A DNA stretch of 64,000 bases from Janthinobacterium rivuli (lineage in GTDB: Bacteria; Pseudomonadota; Gammaproteobacteria; Burkholderiales; Burkholderiaceae_D), in assembly GCF_009208735.1 (NCBI RefSeq), contig NZ_WFLJ01000013.1:142481-206480 (forward strand). The letters run 5' to 3'. The notes below the pieces were generated by a model. It saw only the letters and a list, made by a program, of their open reading frames with translations, did no database searches and was not told the origin of the DNA. Shown piece by piece: positions 1 through 8,702 of this stretch. The stretch's first letter is position 1. Every line of letters begins with the position of its first letter. The position numbers and the translations under genes were made by a program.

Positions 1-474
1 CCCGTCGCCGATCGGCTGCGCGTGATCGGCAACACGGGGCAAAGCCTGCGCATCAATGTCGACACGGGCGCCACCACCACCGACGGCGCCATCAACCGTG
101 CCGGCGCCTCACCCGTCGTCACGGCGGCGGCCTATACCAACAGCTTTGCGGGCACGGCGGCGACCATGCTGTTCGATATCGACACGGCCAGCGCCAGTCT
201 CGCCCTGCAAAATCCACCGAATGACGGCACCCTGGCCAATGTGGGCCTGCTGGGCGTGGCGGTGGCGGGCGACGCGGGCTTCGATATCGCGGGCGGCGCC
301 AACGGGCTGGTGCTGGCTGCGCTGCGCACGGCGGCCGGCGGCCCCAGCTCCCTGTACCGCATCGACCTGGCGACGGGCGCGGCGGTGCCGAGCGGCGGCG
401 CGGCCACGCTGGCCGCCTCCGCCATCGGCAATGGCACGGTGGGATTGAGCGATATCGCCATCGTCCTGAAATAA
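1..474 (+). CDS. DUF4394 domain protein, C-terminal part
   Basis: The frame is open from the first base and ends at TAA 472-474, so the start lies left of the window. The visible 157 residues open with PVADRLRVIGNTGQSLRINV, a pattern I associate with DUF4394, a secreted domain of unknown function. The rest is Gly/Ala-rich and ends in LYRIDLATG-type strand repeats with no membrane segment or anchor. DUF4394 proteins are usually exported, so an extracytoplasmic location is likely, but the signal peptide is outside the window. No function can be assigned. Confidence 0.7.
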   Translation, partial: PVADRLRVIGNTGQSLRINVDTGATTTDGAINRAGASPVVTAAAYTNSFAGTAATMLFDIDTASASLALQNPPNDGTLANVGLLGVAVAGDAGFDIAGGANGLVLAALRTAAGGPSSLYRIDLATGAAVPSGGAATLAASAIGNGTVGLSDIAIVLK

Positions 475-493
475 GGCAGTTGCGGCGCGGCCT

Positions 494-532
494 TTGCATT
501 CATTCAATCATTTCACTATTATGGAATGATTG
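494..532 (+). promoter_or_regulatory. Relic arsB-type promoter with dyad
   Basis: TTGCAT (494-499), a 17-base spacer and TATTAT (517-522) form a sigma70-like promoter. A perfect 8-base inverted repeat, CAATCATT (505-512) and AATGATTG (525-532), straddles the -10. The stretch shares TTGCATTCATTCA and TATTATGGAAT with the region upstream of the intact arsB near 3630-3655. I read it as the promoter of a decayed arsB copy. Whether it is still active is unknown. Confidence 0.45.
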
Positions 533-594
533 TTGACATGCACAGGCTGCGGCGCATGGTGCCCGCGAGCCGCACCGCACGGGACATTCGCCGC

Positions 595-708
595 ATGGTG
601 ACCGCTTTCCCCATCTTTCTCGCCACCTTAATCCGCGTCACCAGCCTGCTGCTGGACACTGCATGGCAAGACGGGTGTATTGGTGTTCAAAAAATAATTT
701 CAAAATAA
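595..708 (+). pseudogene. Truncated, internally deleted arsB 5' end
   Basis: An ORF from ATG 595 begins MVTAFPIFLATLIRV and continues SLLLDTA, after which it is unrelated and stops at 706-708. The intact ArsB downstream begins [15 protein letters not shown] and has SLLLDAA about 50 residues later. The bases around 591-630 and 637-666 match 3703-3745 and 3897-3926 closely. The fragment is therefore an arsB start with roughly 48 codons deleted in frame and everything after about residue 24 lost. It cannot encode a transporter. Confidence 0.7.
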
Positions 709-727
709 TAAGATTGCCGCGTTTTGG

Positions 728-746
728 TGTTATTATTAAAATAACA
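728..746. promoter_or_regulatory. Perfect 19-bp dyad, candidate operator
   Basis: TGTTATT (728-734) and AATAACA (740-746) are exact inverted repeats separated by ATTAA, inside an AT-rich stretch (about 685-760) that is striking in this GC-rich window. The site lies about 70 bases upstream of the heparinase-like gene, where an operator would be expected. The regulator is unknown and no repressor gene is adjacent. Confidence 0.4.
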
Positions 747-813
747 TCACTATTCCTCATTTCACGATGCTGGTCTAGTGTCTTTCCTGGTTCACATTTC
801 AAGAGGAGCATGC

Positions 814-3573
814 ATGCGTCAGTCCCACGTCGCGCTGTTGTTATCGGTTTGTATGGGGGGAGCGCACGCCGCGCCCGCAATCCTGGCATTCGATGCCGAC
901 CACCTGAAGGTGGTTGAGGGCCAGCCGGTGCGCCTGCACTGGGAGGTGAGCGGGGCCGCCACGGTCATGCTGAATGGCGTGCCGGTCAGCGGCAACAGCC
1001 AGATTGTCAGGTATGTGGCCGGCGACGCCGCCACCTTGCGCCATACCTTGACGGCCAGCACGCCTGGCGAGGGGGAAACCGCCACGCGCACCATCGAACT
1101 GTCTGCCGGGGTCGTGCTGGACAAGGACTATATTCCCGAAGCGTACGCGGCCGGCTGCAAACCCGTGCAGGAGCGCGATTTTGTCCTCAGCCATGAGTAT
1201 GCGCGCATCGAGCCGCGCGACTGCACCTCCGTGAAGGTGCGCAACCCCGTGTTTGTCTGGCCGGAGATTTATAACGTCACGCAGATGGTCTTGACGGTCA
1301 ATTTCCCCAGCGGAAAGAGTCCATTGCAGATACCCACGACGCGCACGTCGCTGATCCTGCCGGAACTGTTGAGTGAAACCGGGCTGTACACGTGGCAGGT
1401 GCAGTATCGCCTGCCGAACGGCCAGAGCAGGTCCGGCGAGGTCCGGCGCTTTCATTTCGACGGCAATGCCGTCGACAATCTGCCCGACCTGCCCACCGCC
1501 GCCGAAGTCATGGCCAGGATAGGACCGCGCTTGCATCCGCGTATCGTTCCGCTGGCCGCCGATGGCCAGGTCATGCAAGCCTCGGCCATCCACGCCGCCG
1601 TGCAGGCCAGCCCCCTGGCCGCGTCCTACAAAACGTATCTGGACGAGGCGGAGCAGGTACTGGCCAATGCACTGTACCCCATGCCCGCGGAGCCCATCGG
1701 CCTGGCGGCAGCCACTATCGCCGATGCAGCGTTCAGGGCGGCCCAGGGGATAGAGCGGCTGTCCGTGGCGGCGCTGCTCAAGGGCGACCAGCGCTATCAC
1801 GCACTGGCCATCGCCCGCCTGCTGCAACTGGCCAGCTGGGCACCCGACGGCGATACCGGCGAATGCCGGCAGGACCAGGCCAACAGGCAGATCATGGTCA
1901 CCCTGGCCCAGGGGCTGGACATGTTTTACAACAACATGACCAGGGAGGACCGCTATGTGCTGATGAATGTGATCAACCAACGGCTCAACCCGCTGATGTA
2001 CAAGATGGAGGCGGGCTTGCGCGCCAATCCGTATGACTCCCATGTGCTGGCCGCCGCCTACTATGCGGTGCAAACCCTGATGCTGTCGGCCGGTGCCGTC
2101 GGCCAGGGACCGGCCGGCGACGTGACGTTTGAACAGGGAGCCCAATTTGGTATGGCCTGCAATGCAAAAGACAAGCCGCTGGCGCCGGTTGACCGTTTCT
2201 CCGTGGCCTGGGAAACGCTGATCACGAGTTCCGGCACCTGGGGCGGCGGCACGGACAGCGCGTTTGGCAATGGTGTAAGTTACGCGTGGAACACGCTCAA
2301 TGCCTATGCGCCGGCCTTGGCCTCGTATCTGCTGATGGCCAACGTGGATCTCAGCCGTATCCCCGCGCTGCGGCAGTTCGGCGACAATTTCCACGCGCAG
2401 ACGGTGCGGGGCCGCTGGAGCAAGGTGCGCGGCGCCTTCGGCGACGGCAGCAACCTGACGGGAAACTATGAATCCTATGCCTGGAACTCCTACCGCCTGT
2501 TCGCCCAGATATCGCAAGATCCTGTCGACGAATGGTATTACAGGGACAATATTGCGCAGACCCAGAAGCTGGCCTTGCCTTTCCATCATTATTTTCTGAC
2601 GGCAGTCAGGCCACCCGTTGAACCCGCCGTGCTCCCCGCATTGAAACGGACGTATCTGTTCGAGGATGCGGGTGTGGTCGCCATGCATTCCAATACGGCC
2701 GATCCGCAGCGTTCCAGCCTGTTTTTCCGTTCCAGCCGTCTCGGCTCCATCAACCACAGCCATGCGGATAACAATGCGTTTACCTTTGTGTCAAAAGGGA
2801 AGAGTATTTTCATTTCGGGCGGCACCTATAATGAATTCGGCAGTCTGCCGGAGCAGCGGATCAGACGCGCCACGCGCTACAAGAATGCGCTGACGTTCGA
2901 CGCGGGCGAGGGATATGAGGACGCCGGCCTGGGCCAGGCGGAGCCGGCGGCCAGCCCCGTCGCGCCGGGAGCGCCGCTGTTTTATATGCAGCCACATGGC
3001 AGGCTGATCAATTTTCATGCGGCCGAGGCGAGCGACTGGTCGGTCGCCACCGGGGATGCCACGCACGCCTACCGCAGCCGCGACATAAAAACGTCGGTCT
3101 GGAATCCCTTGCTGCAAGGGGCGGTGCGCACCGTCGCCTATAACCCGAAGGCAGGCGTGGCCCTGATCTACGATTGGGCGCAGAGTGCGACCAAGCGCCG
3201 CTGGCAGATGAATTACCAGACGCTGGTGGCGCCGGTGGACATCGGCGCGCGTGACTTCAAGGTCGACGCGGGCGACGGCGTCAGCGTCTGCGTCAGCTAT
3301 CACGGCTATGACGGAACGTATGCGGCGCCGGAAAAGATGTCCGAGGCGGCCCTGCATGCGGGTCTGGCATGGCCGACAGGTGAGCCGGAGCAATATCACA
3401 CCGCGTACAAGACCAATATACGCAGCAATTCCATGGCCAGCCTGATCGTCCTGAAGGAAGACTGCAATGCCGTTCCCGTGACGGCCGAGTATTTGTCGGC
3501 GACCAAGCTGCTCGTGAAGGTCGATACGAGCTGGTTCATCTTCGACAAGAAGGCGGTGCAGCTGTCCGAGTAA
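814..3573 (+). CDS. Heparinase II/III-like secreted polysaccharide lyase candidate
   Basis: This is a 919-residue exported protein. ATG 814 is preceded by AGAGGAG (803-808) and gives a signal peptide ending about residue 20 (GGAHA). An Ig-like domain follows (about 25-105). The middle (about 230-560) is an alpha-helical toroid of the DUF4962/heparinase type, and the C-terminal half carries the family motif INHSHADNNAFTFVSKG, in which the His/Asn residues are typical of the heparinase II/III beta-sandwich. Such proteins cleave uronic-acid polysaccharides by beta-elimination in the periplasm or outside the cell. The substrate cannot be told from sequence; alginate- or heparin-like polymers are possible. 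No SusD-type or transporter neighbours are seen. It sits between an arsB relic and the intact arsB. Confidence 0.7.
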   Translation: MRQSHVALLLSVCMGGAHAAPAILAFDADHLKVVEGQPVRLHWEVSGAATVMLNGVPVSGNSQIVRYVAGDAATLRHTLTASTPGEGETATRTIELSAGVVLDKDYIPEAYAAGCKPVQERDFVLSHEYARIEPRDCTSVKVRNPVFVWPEIYNVTQMVLTVNFPSGKSPLQIPTTRTSLILPELLSETGLYTWQVQYRLPNGQSRSGEVRRFHFDGNAVDNLPDLPTAAEVMARIGPRLHPRIVPLAADGQVMQASAIHAAVQASPLAASYKTYLDEAEQVLANALYPMPAEPIGLAAATIADAAFRAAQGIERLSVAALLKGDQRYHALAIARLLQLASWAPDGDTGECRQDQANRQIMVTLAQGLDMFYNNMTREDRYVLMNVINQRLNPLMYKMEAGLRANPYDSHVLAAAYYAVQTLMLSAGAVGQGPAGDVTFEQGAQFGMACNAKDKPLAPVDRFSVAWETLITSSGTWGGGTDSAFGNGVSYAWNTLNAYAPALASYLLMANVDLSRIPALRQFGDNFHAQTVRGRWSKVRGAFGDGSNLTGNYESYAWNSYRLFAQISQDPVDEWYYRDNIAQTQKLALPFHHYFLTAVRPPVEPAVLPALKRTYLFEDAGVVAMHSNTADPQRSSLFFRSSRLGSINHSHADNNAFTFVSKGKSIFISGGTYNEFGSLPEQRIRRATRYKNALTFDAGEGYEDAGLGQAEPAASPVAPGAPLFYMQPHGRLINFHAAEASDWSVATGDATHAYRSRDIKTSVWNPLLQGAVRTVAYNPKAGVALIYDWAQSATKRRWQMNYQTLVAPVDIGARDFKVDAGDGVSVCVSYHGYDGTYAAPEKMSEAALHAGLAWPTGEPEQYHTAYKTNIRSNSMASLIVLKEDCNAVPVTAEYLSATKLLVKVDTSWFIFDKKAVQLSE

Positions 3574-3606
3574 CTGGAGGGAATGCCTGGCCGGTGAATC
3601 ATTGCT

Positions 3607-3642
3607 TTGATTCCATTTGATATTTCCAGTATTATGGAATCA
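3607..3642 (+). promoter_or_regulatory. arsB promoter with overlapping dyad
   Basis: TTGATT (3607-3612), 17 bases and TATTAT (3630-3635) form a good sigma70 promoter about 70 bases before the arsB start. TGATTCCAT (3608-3616) and ATGGAATCA (3634-3642) are perfect 9-base inverted repeats overlapping the -35 and the end of the -10, as a repressor site would. No arsR gene lies in the window. Confidence 0.5.
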
Positions 3643-3706
3643 TTGCATTCATTCACCGGCCTCGGCGCGATTGCGCGCCTTGCCGCCTTCTCCGGAACCT
3701 CGCCGC

Positions 3707-4987
3707 ATGCTGACCGCTTTCCTGATCTTTCTCGCCACCTTAATTCTCGTCATCTGGCAGCCGCGCGGCCTGGGCATCGGCTGGAGCGCCGTCATCGGCG
3801 CCGGCGTCGCCTTGCTGGCCGGCGTGATCCACTGGGGCGACATCCCCGTCGTCTGGCATATTGTGTGGAACGCCACCGGCACTTTCGTTGCCGTGATCAT
3901 CATCAGCCTGCTGCTGGACGCGGCCGGCTTCTTCGAATGGGCCGCGCTGCACGTGGCGCGCTGGGGCGGGGGCAGCGGCAGAAAACTGTTCGTGCTGCTG
4001 ATCTTGCTGGGCGCCCTGGTTTCCGCCGTGTTCGCCAATGACGGCGCCGCGCTGATCCTGACGCCCATCGTCATCGCCATGCTGCGCGCGCTGAAGTTTT
4101 CCACCAGGGCCACGCTGGCCTACGTGATGGCGGCCGGCTTCATCGCCGACACGGCCAGCCTGCCGCTGGTGGTGTCGAACCTGGTGAATATCGTCTCGGC
4201 CGATTTCTTCAAGATCGGTTTTGCCGAGTACGCTTCCGTGATGGTGCCCGTCAACGTCGTCGCCGTGCTGGCAACGTTGGGCGCCTTGCTGCTCTTTTTC
4301 CGCGATGATATCCCGCGCGACTACGATGCCTCGCAGCTGAAACGCCCGGACGCCGCCATCCGCGACTTGCCTACCTTCCGCGCCGGCTGGCTGGTGCTGG
4401 CGCTGCTGCTCGTAGGTTTTTTCTCGCAAGAAAGCCTGGGCGTGCCCATCAGTTTGATCGCCGCCGTGGGCGCCGCGCTGCTGCTGGGCGTGGCGGGCAA
4501 GGGCCACGTGATTTCCACGCGCCACGTGCTGCGCCATGCGCCATGGCAGATCGTCGTCTTTTCGCTGGGCATGTACCTCGTCGTGTACGGCTTGCGCAAT
4601 GCGGGCTTGACGGCTTACCTGACGGGCATGCTGAACCACTTTGCGCAGTACGGCGTGTGGGGCGCGGCCATGGGCACGGGCGTGCTGACGGCCTTATTGT
4701 CGTCCGTGATGAACAACCTGCCGACCGTGCTGGTGGGCGCGCTGGCCATCGACCCGACGACGGCGCAGGGCGCCGTGCGCGAAGCGATGATCTATGCGAA
4801 CGTCATCGGCAGCGACCTGGGGCCGAAGATCACGCCCATCGGCAGCCTGGCCACCTTGCTGTGGTTGCACGTGCTCGACAGCAAGAATATCCACATTTCC
4901 TGGGGATACTATTTCCGCGTCGGCATCGTGCTGACCTTGCCCGTGCTGTTGCTGACCCTGGCCGCGCTGGCGCTGCGCCTGTCCTGA
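3707..4987 (+). CDS. arsB: Arsenite efflux permease ArsB
   Basis: This is a 426-residue inner-membrane protein, close to the usual ArsB length, with about 12 hydrophobic segments. It carries stretches typical of Ars[50 protein letters not shown] and [16 protein letters not shown]. ArsB expels arsenite and antimonite using the proton gradient, alone or with ArsA. I chose ATG 3707 (MLTAFLIF) rather than upstream in-frame starts because it aligns with known ArsB N-termini and with the relic copy at 595. There is no arsR, arsC or arsA beside it, so this is an orphan gene. It has its own promoter and operator-like dyad. Confidence 0.93.
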   Translation: MLTAFLIFLATLILVIWQPRGLGIGWSAVIGAGVALLAGVIHWGDIPVVWHIVWNATGTFVAVIIISLLLDAAGFFEWAALHVARWGGGSGRKLFVLLILLGALVSAVFANDGAALILTPIVIAMLRALKFSTRATLAYVMAAGFIADTASLPLVVSNLVNIVSADFFKIGFAEYASVMVPVNVVAVLATLGALLLFFRDDIPRDYDASQLKRPDAAIRDLPTFRAGWLVLALLLVGFFSQESLGVPISLIAAVGAALLLGVAGKGHVISTRHVLRHAPWQIVVFSLGMYLVVYGLRNAGLTAYLTGMLNHFAQYGVWGAAMGTGVLTALLSSVMNNLPTVLVGALAIDPTTAQGAVREAMIYANVIGSDLGPKITPIGSLATLLWLHVLDSKNIHISWGYYFRVGIVLTLPVLLLTLAALALRLS

Positions 4988-5033
4988 GTTCCGTGTATGG
5001 TGGTGGCTGTGAGCAACTTTATACTGGGAAACG

Positions 5034-5663
5034 ATGAAACTATTGCTCGTTGGCGCTACCGGTCTCGTCGGCAGCGAAGTGCTGCGCCTGGCGTTGATGG
5101 ATGCGCGCGTCAGCCGGGTCGTCGCGCCCGTGCGCAAGGCCTTGCCGGCGCACCCGAAGCTGGATGCGCCCCTCGTCGATTTCGACCGCTTGCCGTCCGG
5201 CGCGCCCTGGTGGCAGGCGGACGCCGTCATCTGCACCCTGGGCACGACCATGAAGCTGGCGGGCACGCGTCAGATATTTTCGCGCGTGGACCATGACTAT
5301 CCGCTGGCCGTGGCGCGCCTGGCGCTGGCGGCCGGCACGCGCACGTATGCGCTCAATTCCGCCGCCAGCGCCAACGCCGCTTCGCGCTTCTTCTACAACC
5401 GCGTCAAGGGCGAACTGGAGCGCGACCTGGAAGCGCTGGGTTTCAGATCGCTCACGCTCGTGCGACCGGGCCTGATCGGCGGCCGGCGCGCCGTGGCGCG
5501 GGCGGGCGAGGGCGCCGCCTTGCGCATCCTGCGCGTGCTGGCTCCCGTGCTGCCGCGCCGCTGGCGCATCAATCCCGCGCCGCGCATCGCCAGCGCCTTG
5601 CTGGAAGCGGCGCTGGCCGGCGCGCCGGGCGTGCACGTGGTCAGCCCGGAGCAGCTGGTCTGA
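5034..5663 (+). CDS. Atypical SDR-family NAD(P)-binding protein
   Basis: The 209-residue product has an N-terminal Rossmann motif GATGLVG (residues 7-13), a conserved VICTLGTTMK segment and the LNSAASANAASRFFYNRVKG stretch, in which Tyr and Lys resemble the SDR YxxxK pair. It matches short atypical SDRs of the HTATIP2/FMP52 type, which are oxidoreductase-like proteins of uncertain substrate. GGGAAA just before ATG 5034 supports the start. It follows arsB by 46 bases but has no evident link to arsenic. Confidence 0.75.
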   Translation: MKLLLVGATGLVGSEVLRLALMDARVSRVVAPVRKALPAHPKLDAPLVDFDRLPSGAPWWQADAVICTLGTTMKLAGTRQIFSRVDHDYPLAVARLALAAGTRTYALNSAASANAASRFFYNRVKGELERDLEALGFRSLTLVRPGLIGGRRAVARAGEGAALRILRVLAPVLPRRWRINPAPRIASALLEAALAGAPGVHVVSPEQLV

Positions 5664-5710
5664 AGACGCACCCCTTATAATTACCTGTCATGTTTTTTTG
5701 AGCACGCAAA

Positions 5711-6169
5711 ATGCAAACAGTACGCCCTTACCAGGCCGGCGACCGCGACGCCTGCCTGGCGCTGTTCGACGGCAATACGCCGCGCTTTTTCGACCCGTCC
5801 GAGCGCGCCGACTTCGCCGCCTGGCTCGATACCTCGACGCATCCGTACCTGGTCATTCTGCGCGACGGCCGCATCGTCGCCTGCGGCGGCCACGCCATCG
5901 AGGCGGATGGCACTGCGGCCAGCCTGTGCTGGGGCATGGTGGCGCAGGATGCGCACGGCCAGGGACTGGGCCGCGCACTGACGCAGGCGCGACTGGACGC
6001 CATCCGTGCCGTGCCGGGAGTCGCCCGCGTGAGGATGAATACCAGCCAGCACACGCAGGGCTTTTATGCGGGCTACGGTTTTGAGGCCGTCAAGGTGACG
6101 CCGCACGGTTTCGGGCCGGGCATCGAGCAGTGGGACATGGTGTTGCAGCTAGGGGCGTTTCAGCCTTGA
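5711..6169 (+). CDS. GNAT-family N-acetyltransferase
   Basis: A 152-residue cytoplasmic protein with the GNAT fold. The acetyl-CoA-binding motif is QDAHGQGLGRAL (residues 79-90), followed by a typical C-terminal TSQHTQGFYAGYGFEAV segment. Members transfer an acetyl group from acetyl-CoA to an amine; the acceptor here is unknown. The ribosome site is weak. Its TGA abuts the stop of the convergent DUF2145 gene with no spacer. Confidence 0.8.
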   Translation: MQTVRPYQAGDRDACLALFDGNTPRFFDPSERADFAAWLDTSTHPYLVILRDGRIVACGGHAIEADGTAASLCWGMVAQDAHGQGLGRALTQARLDAIRAVPGVARVRMNTSQHTQGFYAGYGFEAVKVTPHGFGPGIEQWDMVLQLGAFQP

Positions 6170-7096
6170 TCAGTCGAGCGCGATGACCCGGTCGTTTGCG
6201 CCGGGCACGCAGCCGTCGGCGATCGGCTCCCAGCCCCGGTGCACCACCACCTGCTTGCCGTCGTGGCAGATTTCCACGCGTTCGCTGGCGGGCAGGCGCT
6301 GGCGCGCGAACGCTTCCAGGCTGGCCGGCAGGCTCACCGCCAGCCGCATCGTGCCGATGGCTTCCGGCGGATGGTCGTCCATATGCACGAGGGGCACGAA
6401 GATCGAACCGAGCATCAGCCAGCGCGCGCCCACGTCGACGGGGGCGGGTGCATATGAGGCGGCGCGCAGCCAGTCCTGGGCGCGGGCGCGCAAGTCGCCG
6501 CCTGCGGCCAGCTCGCCCCAGGCGGCGGCCAGCATTTCCGCCACCCACTGATTGCAATTCTGGTATTTCAGGCTGAACGCATACGCGTTGGCGCTGTAGC
6601 GGCCCGCCAGCAACTGCTGCACGCGCACGGGGTCGAGCAGGGCGCGGCGCAGGGGCGGCACGGTTTCCGCCGGCAGTTTCACGACAGAGATGTAGCCGAG
6701 CGACGGATTGTCCGTGCCCATGGCGAAACCGGCCGTGCCCTGGTCGAAGATGCGCGGACGGCCTTCGTCGCAGGCGTAGTACAGCTGGCGCGCGGACCAG
6801 CCATTGTCATTGTCGTGGCGCCAGGCCAGCGCCGCGTGCGAATAGCGGATGCCGAAGCGCGCCAGGTCCAGGCCCGAGCGGCTGATCAGGGCCACGCTGC
6901 CTACACTGGCGGCCAGTTCCTCGCGCACGACGGCGGCAAAGCGCAACAGACGGTCCTGTTCCGTGGCCGTGAGTTCCTGCGCGCGGTCGCAAAAGCGCGC
7001 GGAGGCGAGCGAGGTGCCTGCCTGGGCCGCGCCGACACTGAAGAGGGCGCAAATGGCCAGCAGCAGCGCCGGGCGGCGCGGGAGAAAACGAATCAA
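6170..7096 (-). CDS. DUF2145 family exported protein
   Basis: A 308-residue protein with an N-terminal signal peptide (LLLAICALFSVGAAQAG). The sequence matches DUF2145: GIRYSHAALAWR near residue 87 and KYQNCNQWVAEML near 181. The order His then Cys in these settings resembles permuted NlpC/P60 (papain-like) hydrolases such as YiiX, so a periplasmic peptidase or amidase role is possible; this is my inference. Its ATG overlaps the stop of the upstream small exported protein (7093-7096), so the two are translationally coupled. Confidence 0.75.
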   Translation of the reverse strand: MIRFLPRRPALLLAICALFSVGAAQAGTSLASARFCDRAQELTATEQDRLLRFAAVVREELAASVGSVALISRSGLDLARFGIRYSHAALAWRHDNDNGWSARQLYYACDEGRPRIFDQGTAGFAMGTDNPSLGYISVVKLPAETVPPLRRALLDPVRVQQLLAGRYSANAYAFSLKYQNCNQWVAEMLAAAWGELAAGGDLRARAQDWLRAASYAPAPVDVGARWLMLGSIFVPLVHMDDHPPEAIGTMRLAVSLPASLEAFARQRLPASERVEICHDGKQVVVHRGWEPIADGCVPGANDRVIALD

Positions 7097-7542
7097 AGGC
7101 TGACGGGACGCGTGGCCAGTTCGCCGTACCAGTCGTCGGCCAGCACGAGGAAGAAGGCGGCGCGCGTGTCGTTGCGCGAGAATTCAATGCCGTAGGCGCG
7201 GTTTTGCGCATGCACCACGTCGCCTTGCGCCAGCTGCTGCTTGTCGAGCGCCGCCTGCGGCAAGTCCAGCACCAGCGGCGTTGCCGTGGCGTCGGCCTGC
7301 ATGGTCAAACGCGTCATGCCGTCGCGGCCCGGCACGGCGGCCACGTCGATGATGCGGTAAGGGCCATTGGCCACCTTGTTGTCGCGCGAGGAGCTGTTGC
7401 TCGAACCGTTGAGCGAATCGGAAATGCTGCCGCTCGACTGGGAACCGGCGCTGGAGGCCGAGGAAACGAAGCTGTCGGCGTTGGCGTTGCACGCCATGGT
7501 CAGAGCTGCGGCCAGGCCGAGCATGCGTAAGGAGGTAGTCAA
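7093..7542 (-). CDS. Small exported hypothetical protein
   Basis: A 149-residue protein that I do not recognise beyond its coupling with DUF2145. TTG 7542 is the likely start: GGAAA precedes it at good spacing and it yields MTTSLRMLGLAAALTMACNANA, a signal peptide. An in-frame ATG at 7524 has no ribosome site. After the signal comes a Ser/Asn-rich low-complexity linker (about 24-55), then a compact domain with GPYRIIDVAAVPGRDGMTRL and ending near WYGELATRP. The start of the DUF2145 gene overlaps its end by ATGA, suggesting the two work together outside the cytoplasm. Confidence 0.65.
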   Translation of the reverse strand: MTTSLRMLGLAAALTMACNANADSFVSSASSAGSQSSGSISDSLNGSSNSSSRDNKVANGPYRIIDVAAVPGRDGMTRLTMQADATATPLVLDLPQAALDKQQLAQGDVVHAQNRAYGIEFSRNDTRAAFFLVLADDWYGELATRPVSL

Positions 7543-7616
7543 GGCAGTTTTCCAGTGGGCGTCAATGAAAGCGGACCGGGTCCATCCCGGCCCGCGCCAT
7601 CATAGCAGATCGGCCA

Positions 7617-8450
7617 TCAGCTGAGCAGTACCTCGATCAGGCCCTGCGCCTCGGCCGACGGCTGCGTGCGCAGCGCCTGCAGCACGGGATCGTGTTCCAG
7701 ATAGGCTTGCAGCGGCGCGCTGACGGTGACGCTGGCCTGCGGCAGCGGCGAAGGGACGGGCGAGAGCGCCTTGGCCAGCAGCAGGGTGTCGCGCAAGCCT
7801 TCGGGCGGCAGCATGATGGTCGAGCCGGGCAAGGCGTTGACGGCGTCGGCCACCGCCTGCGGCACGCCCAGCTGGCGCATCAGCGCGCGGCCGATCACTT
7901 CCAGCGTGGACGCCATCTGCGTTTCCAGCTGGGCGTACAGGCCCGGGGTCTTGTCGGCCTGGGCCAGCATATAAAAGCCGGCCACTTCATGCACGATGCC
8001 GGCGAACAGGGCCGTATCGGCATCCGTCTGCGTGACGGCGCCGGCTAGCGCATGCGCCAGCGCCGCCACATGCACGGTGTGCGCCCACAGCTGGGTAGCG
8101 CGGGCGCGCAAGGCTTCGTCGCGGATGCCCGCGTTCAGCTGGCGGATCACGGCCGCCGTCGCCAGCGCATACAGGTTGCGGTGGCCCAGCCGCTCGACGG
8201 CGGCGCGCACGCTGGTGATGGCGGGCGCCTGGCCCGGCGCGAACAGGGCCGAATTGGCCAGCGCCACGGCGCGTGCCGACAAGGTCGGTTCGCACAGCAG
8301 CAGCCGGCTGATGTCGGCCGAGTGGCAATCCGGATTGGCCAGTTCCTTTTGCAGGAGCAGGGCTGTATTGATGCTGGTGGGAAAGGCCAGGGTTTCCGTT
8401 TCGGCGCTGGCCAGGAGTTGCGCCAGGCTGCTGAGCGTGTTGACGTGCAT
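7617..8450 (-). CDS. HDOD domain protein
   Basis: A 277-residue soluble protein with an HDOD domain, a non-catalytic relative of HD phosphohydrolases used in signalling. Visible features are the LLLCEPTLSARAVALANSA stretch and SVRAAVERLGHRNLYALATA (both typical of HDOD), and a later LFAGIVHEVAGFYML helix. Such proteins relay signals in motility, c-di-GMP or stress circuits; the partner is unknown. I prefer ATG 8450 (MHVNTL). ATG 8483 and an upstream start at 8507 are in frame, but a TGATAATAT extended -10 at about 8483-8493 on this strand would lie inside those longer forms. Start confidence is low. Confidence 0.75.
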   Translation of the reverse strand: MHVNTLSSLAQLLASAETETLAFPTSINTALLLQKELANPDCHSADISRLLLCEPTLSARAVALANSALFAPGQAPAITSVRAAVERLGHRNLYALATAAVIRQLNAGIRDEALRARATQLWAHTVHVAALAHALAGAVTQTDADTALFAGIVHEVAGFYMLAQADKTPGLYAQLETQMASTLEVIGRALMRQLGVPQAVADAVNALPGSTIMLPPEGLRDTLLLAKALSPVPSPLPQASVTVSAPLQAYLEHDPVLQALRTQPSAEAQGLIEVLLS

Positions 8451-8702
8451 GGATAGGGGAGCGAGAAGTAGCAATGCCCCCATATTATCAGGCAATCCGG
8501 CCCGCATGGCGTCCGCCAGCCTTTCCTGTGAGTCACGCCGCGCATCGGCCGCGCATCGGCCTGATTCATCAGCCCAGCTTATAGGCCCTAGCGGGTTTGC
8601 GCCGCTAATCAGCGCGGGCCAGCGCTGTTAAGCTCGGATTTCGGGACAGGCGCCGCCGGCTGCCCGTGGAATTTGTCATACCGGCAAGAAAGGAAGTCAG
8701 CC

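Noticed and set aside
841..2763. A 640-residue minus-strand open frame opposite the heparinase-like gene
   Set aside because: The plus-strand frame has a signal peptide, ribosome site and family motifs; the minus frame has none and looks like a codon-bias shadow.
8540..8561. An 11-base tandem repeat (GCGCATCGGCC twice)
   Set aside because: Only two short copies in a GC-rich gap; no larger repeat unit or known element is associated with it.
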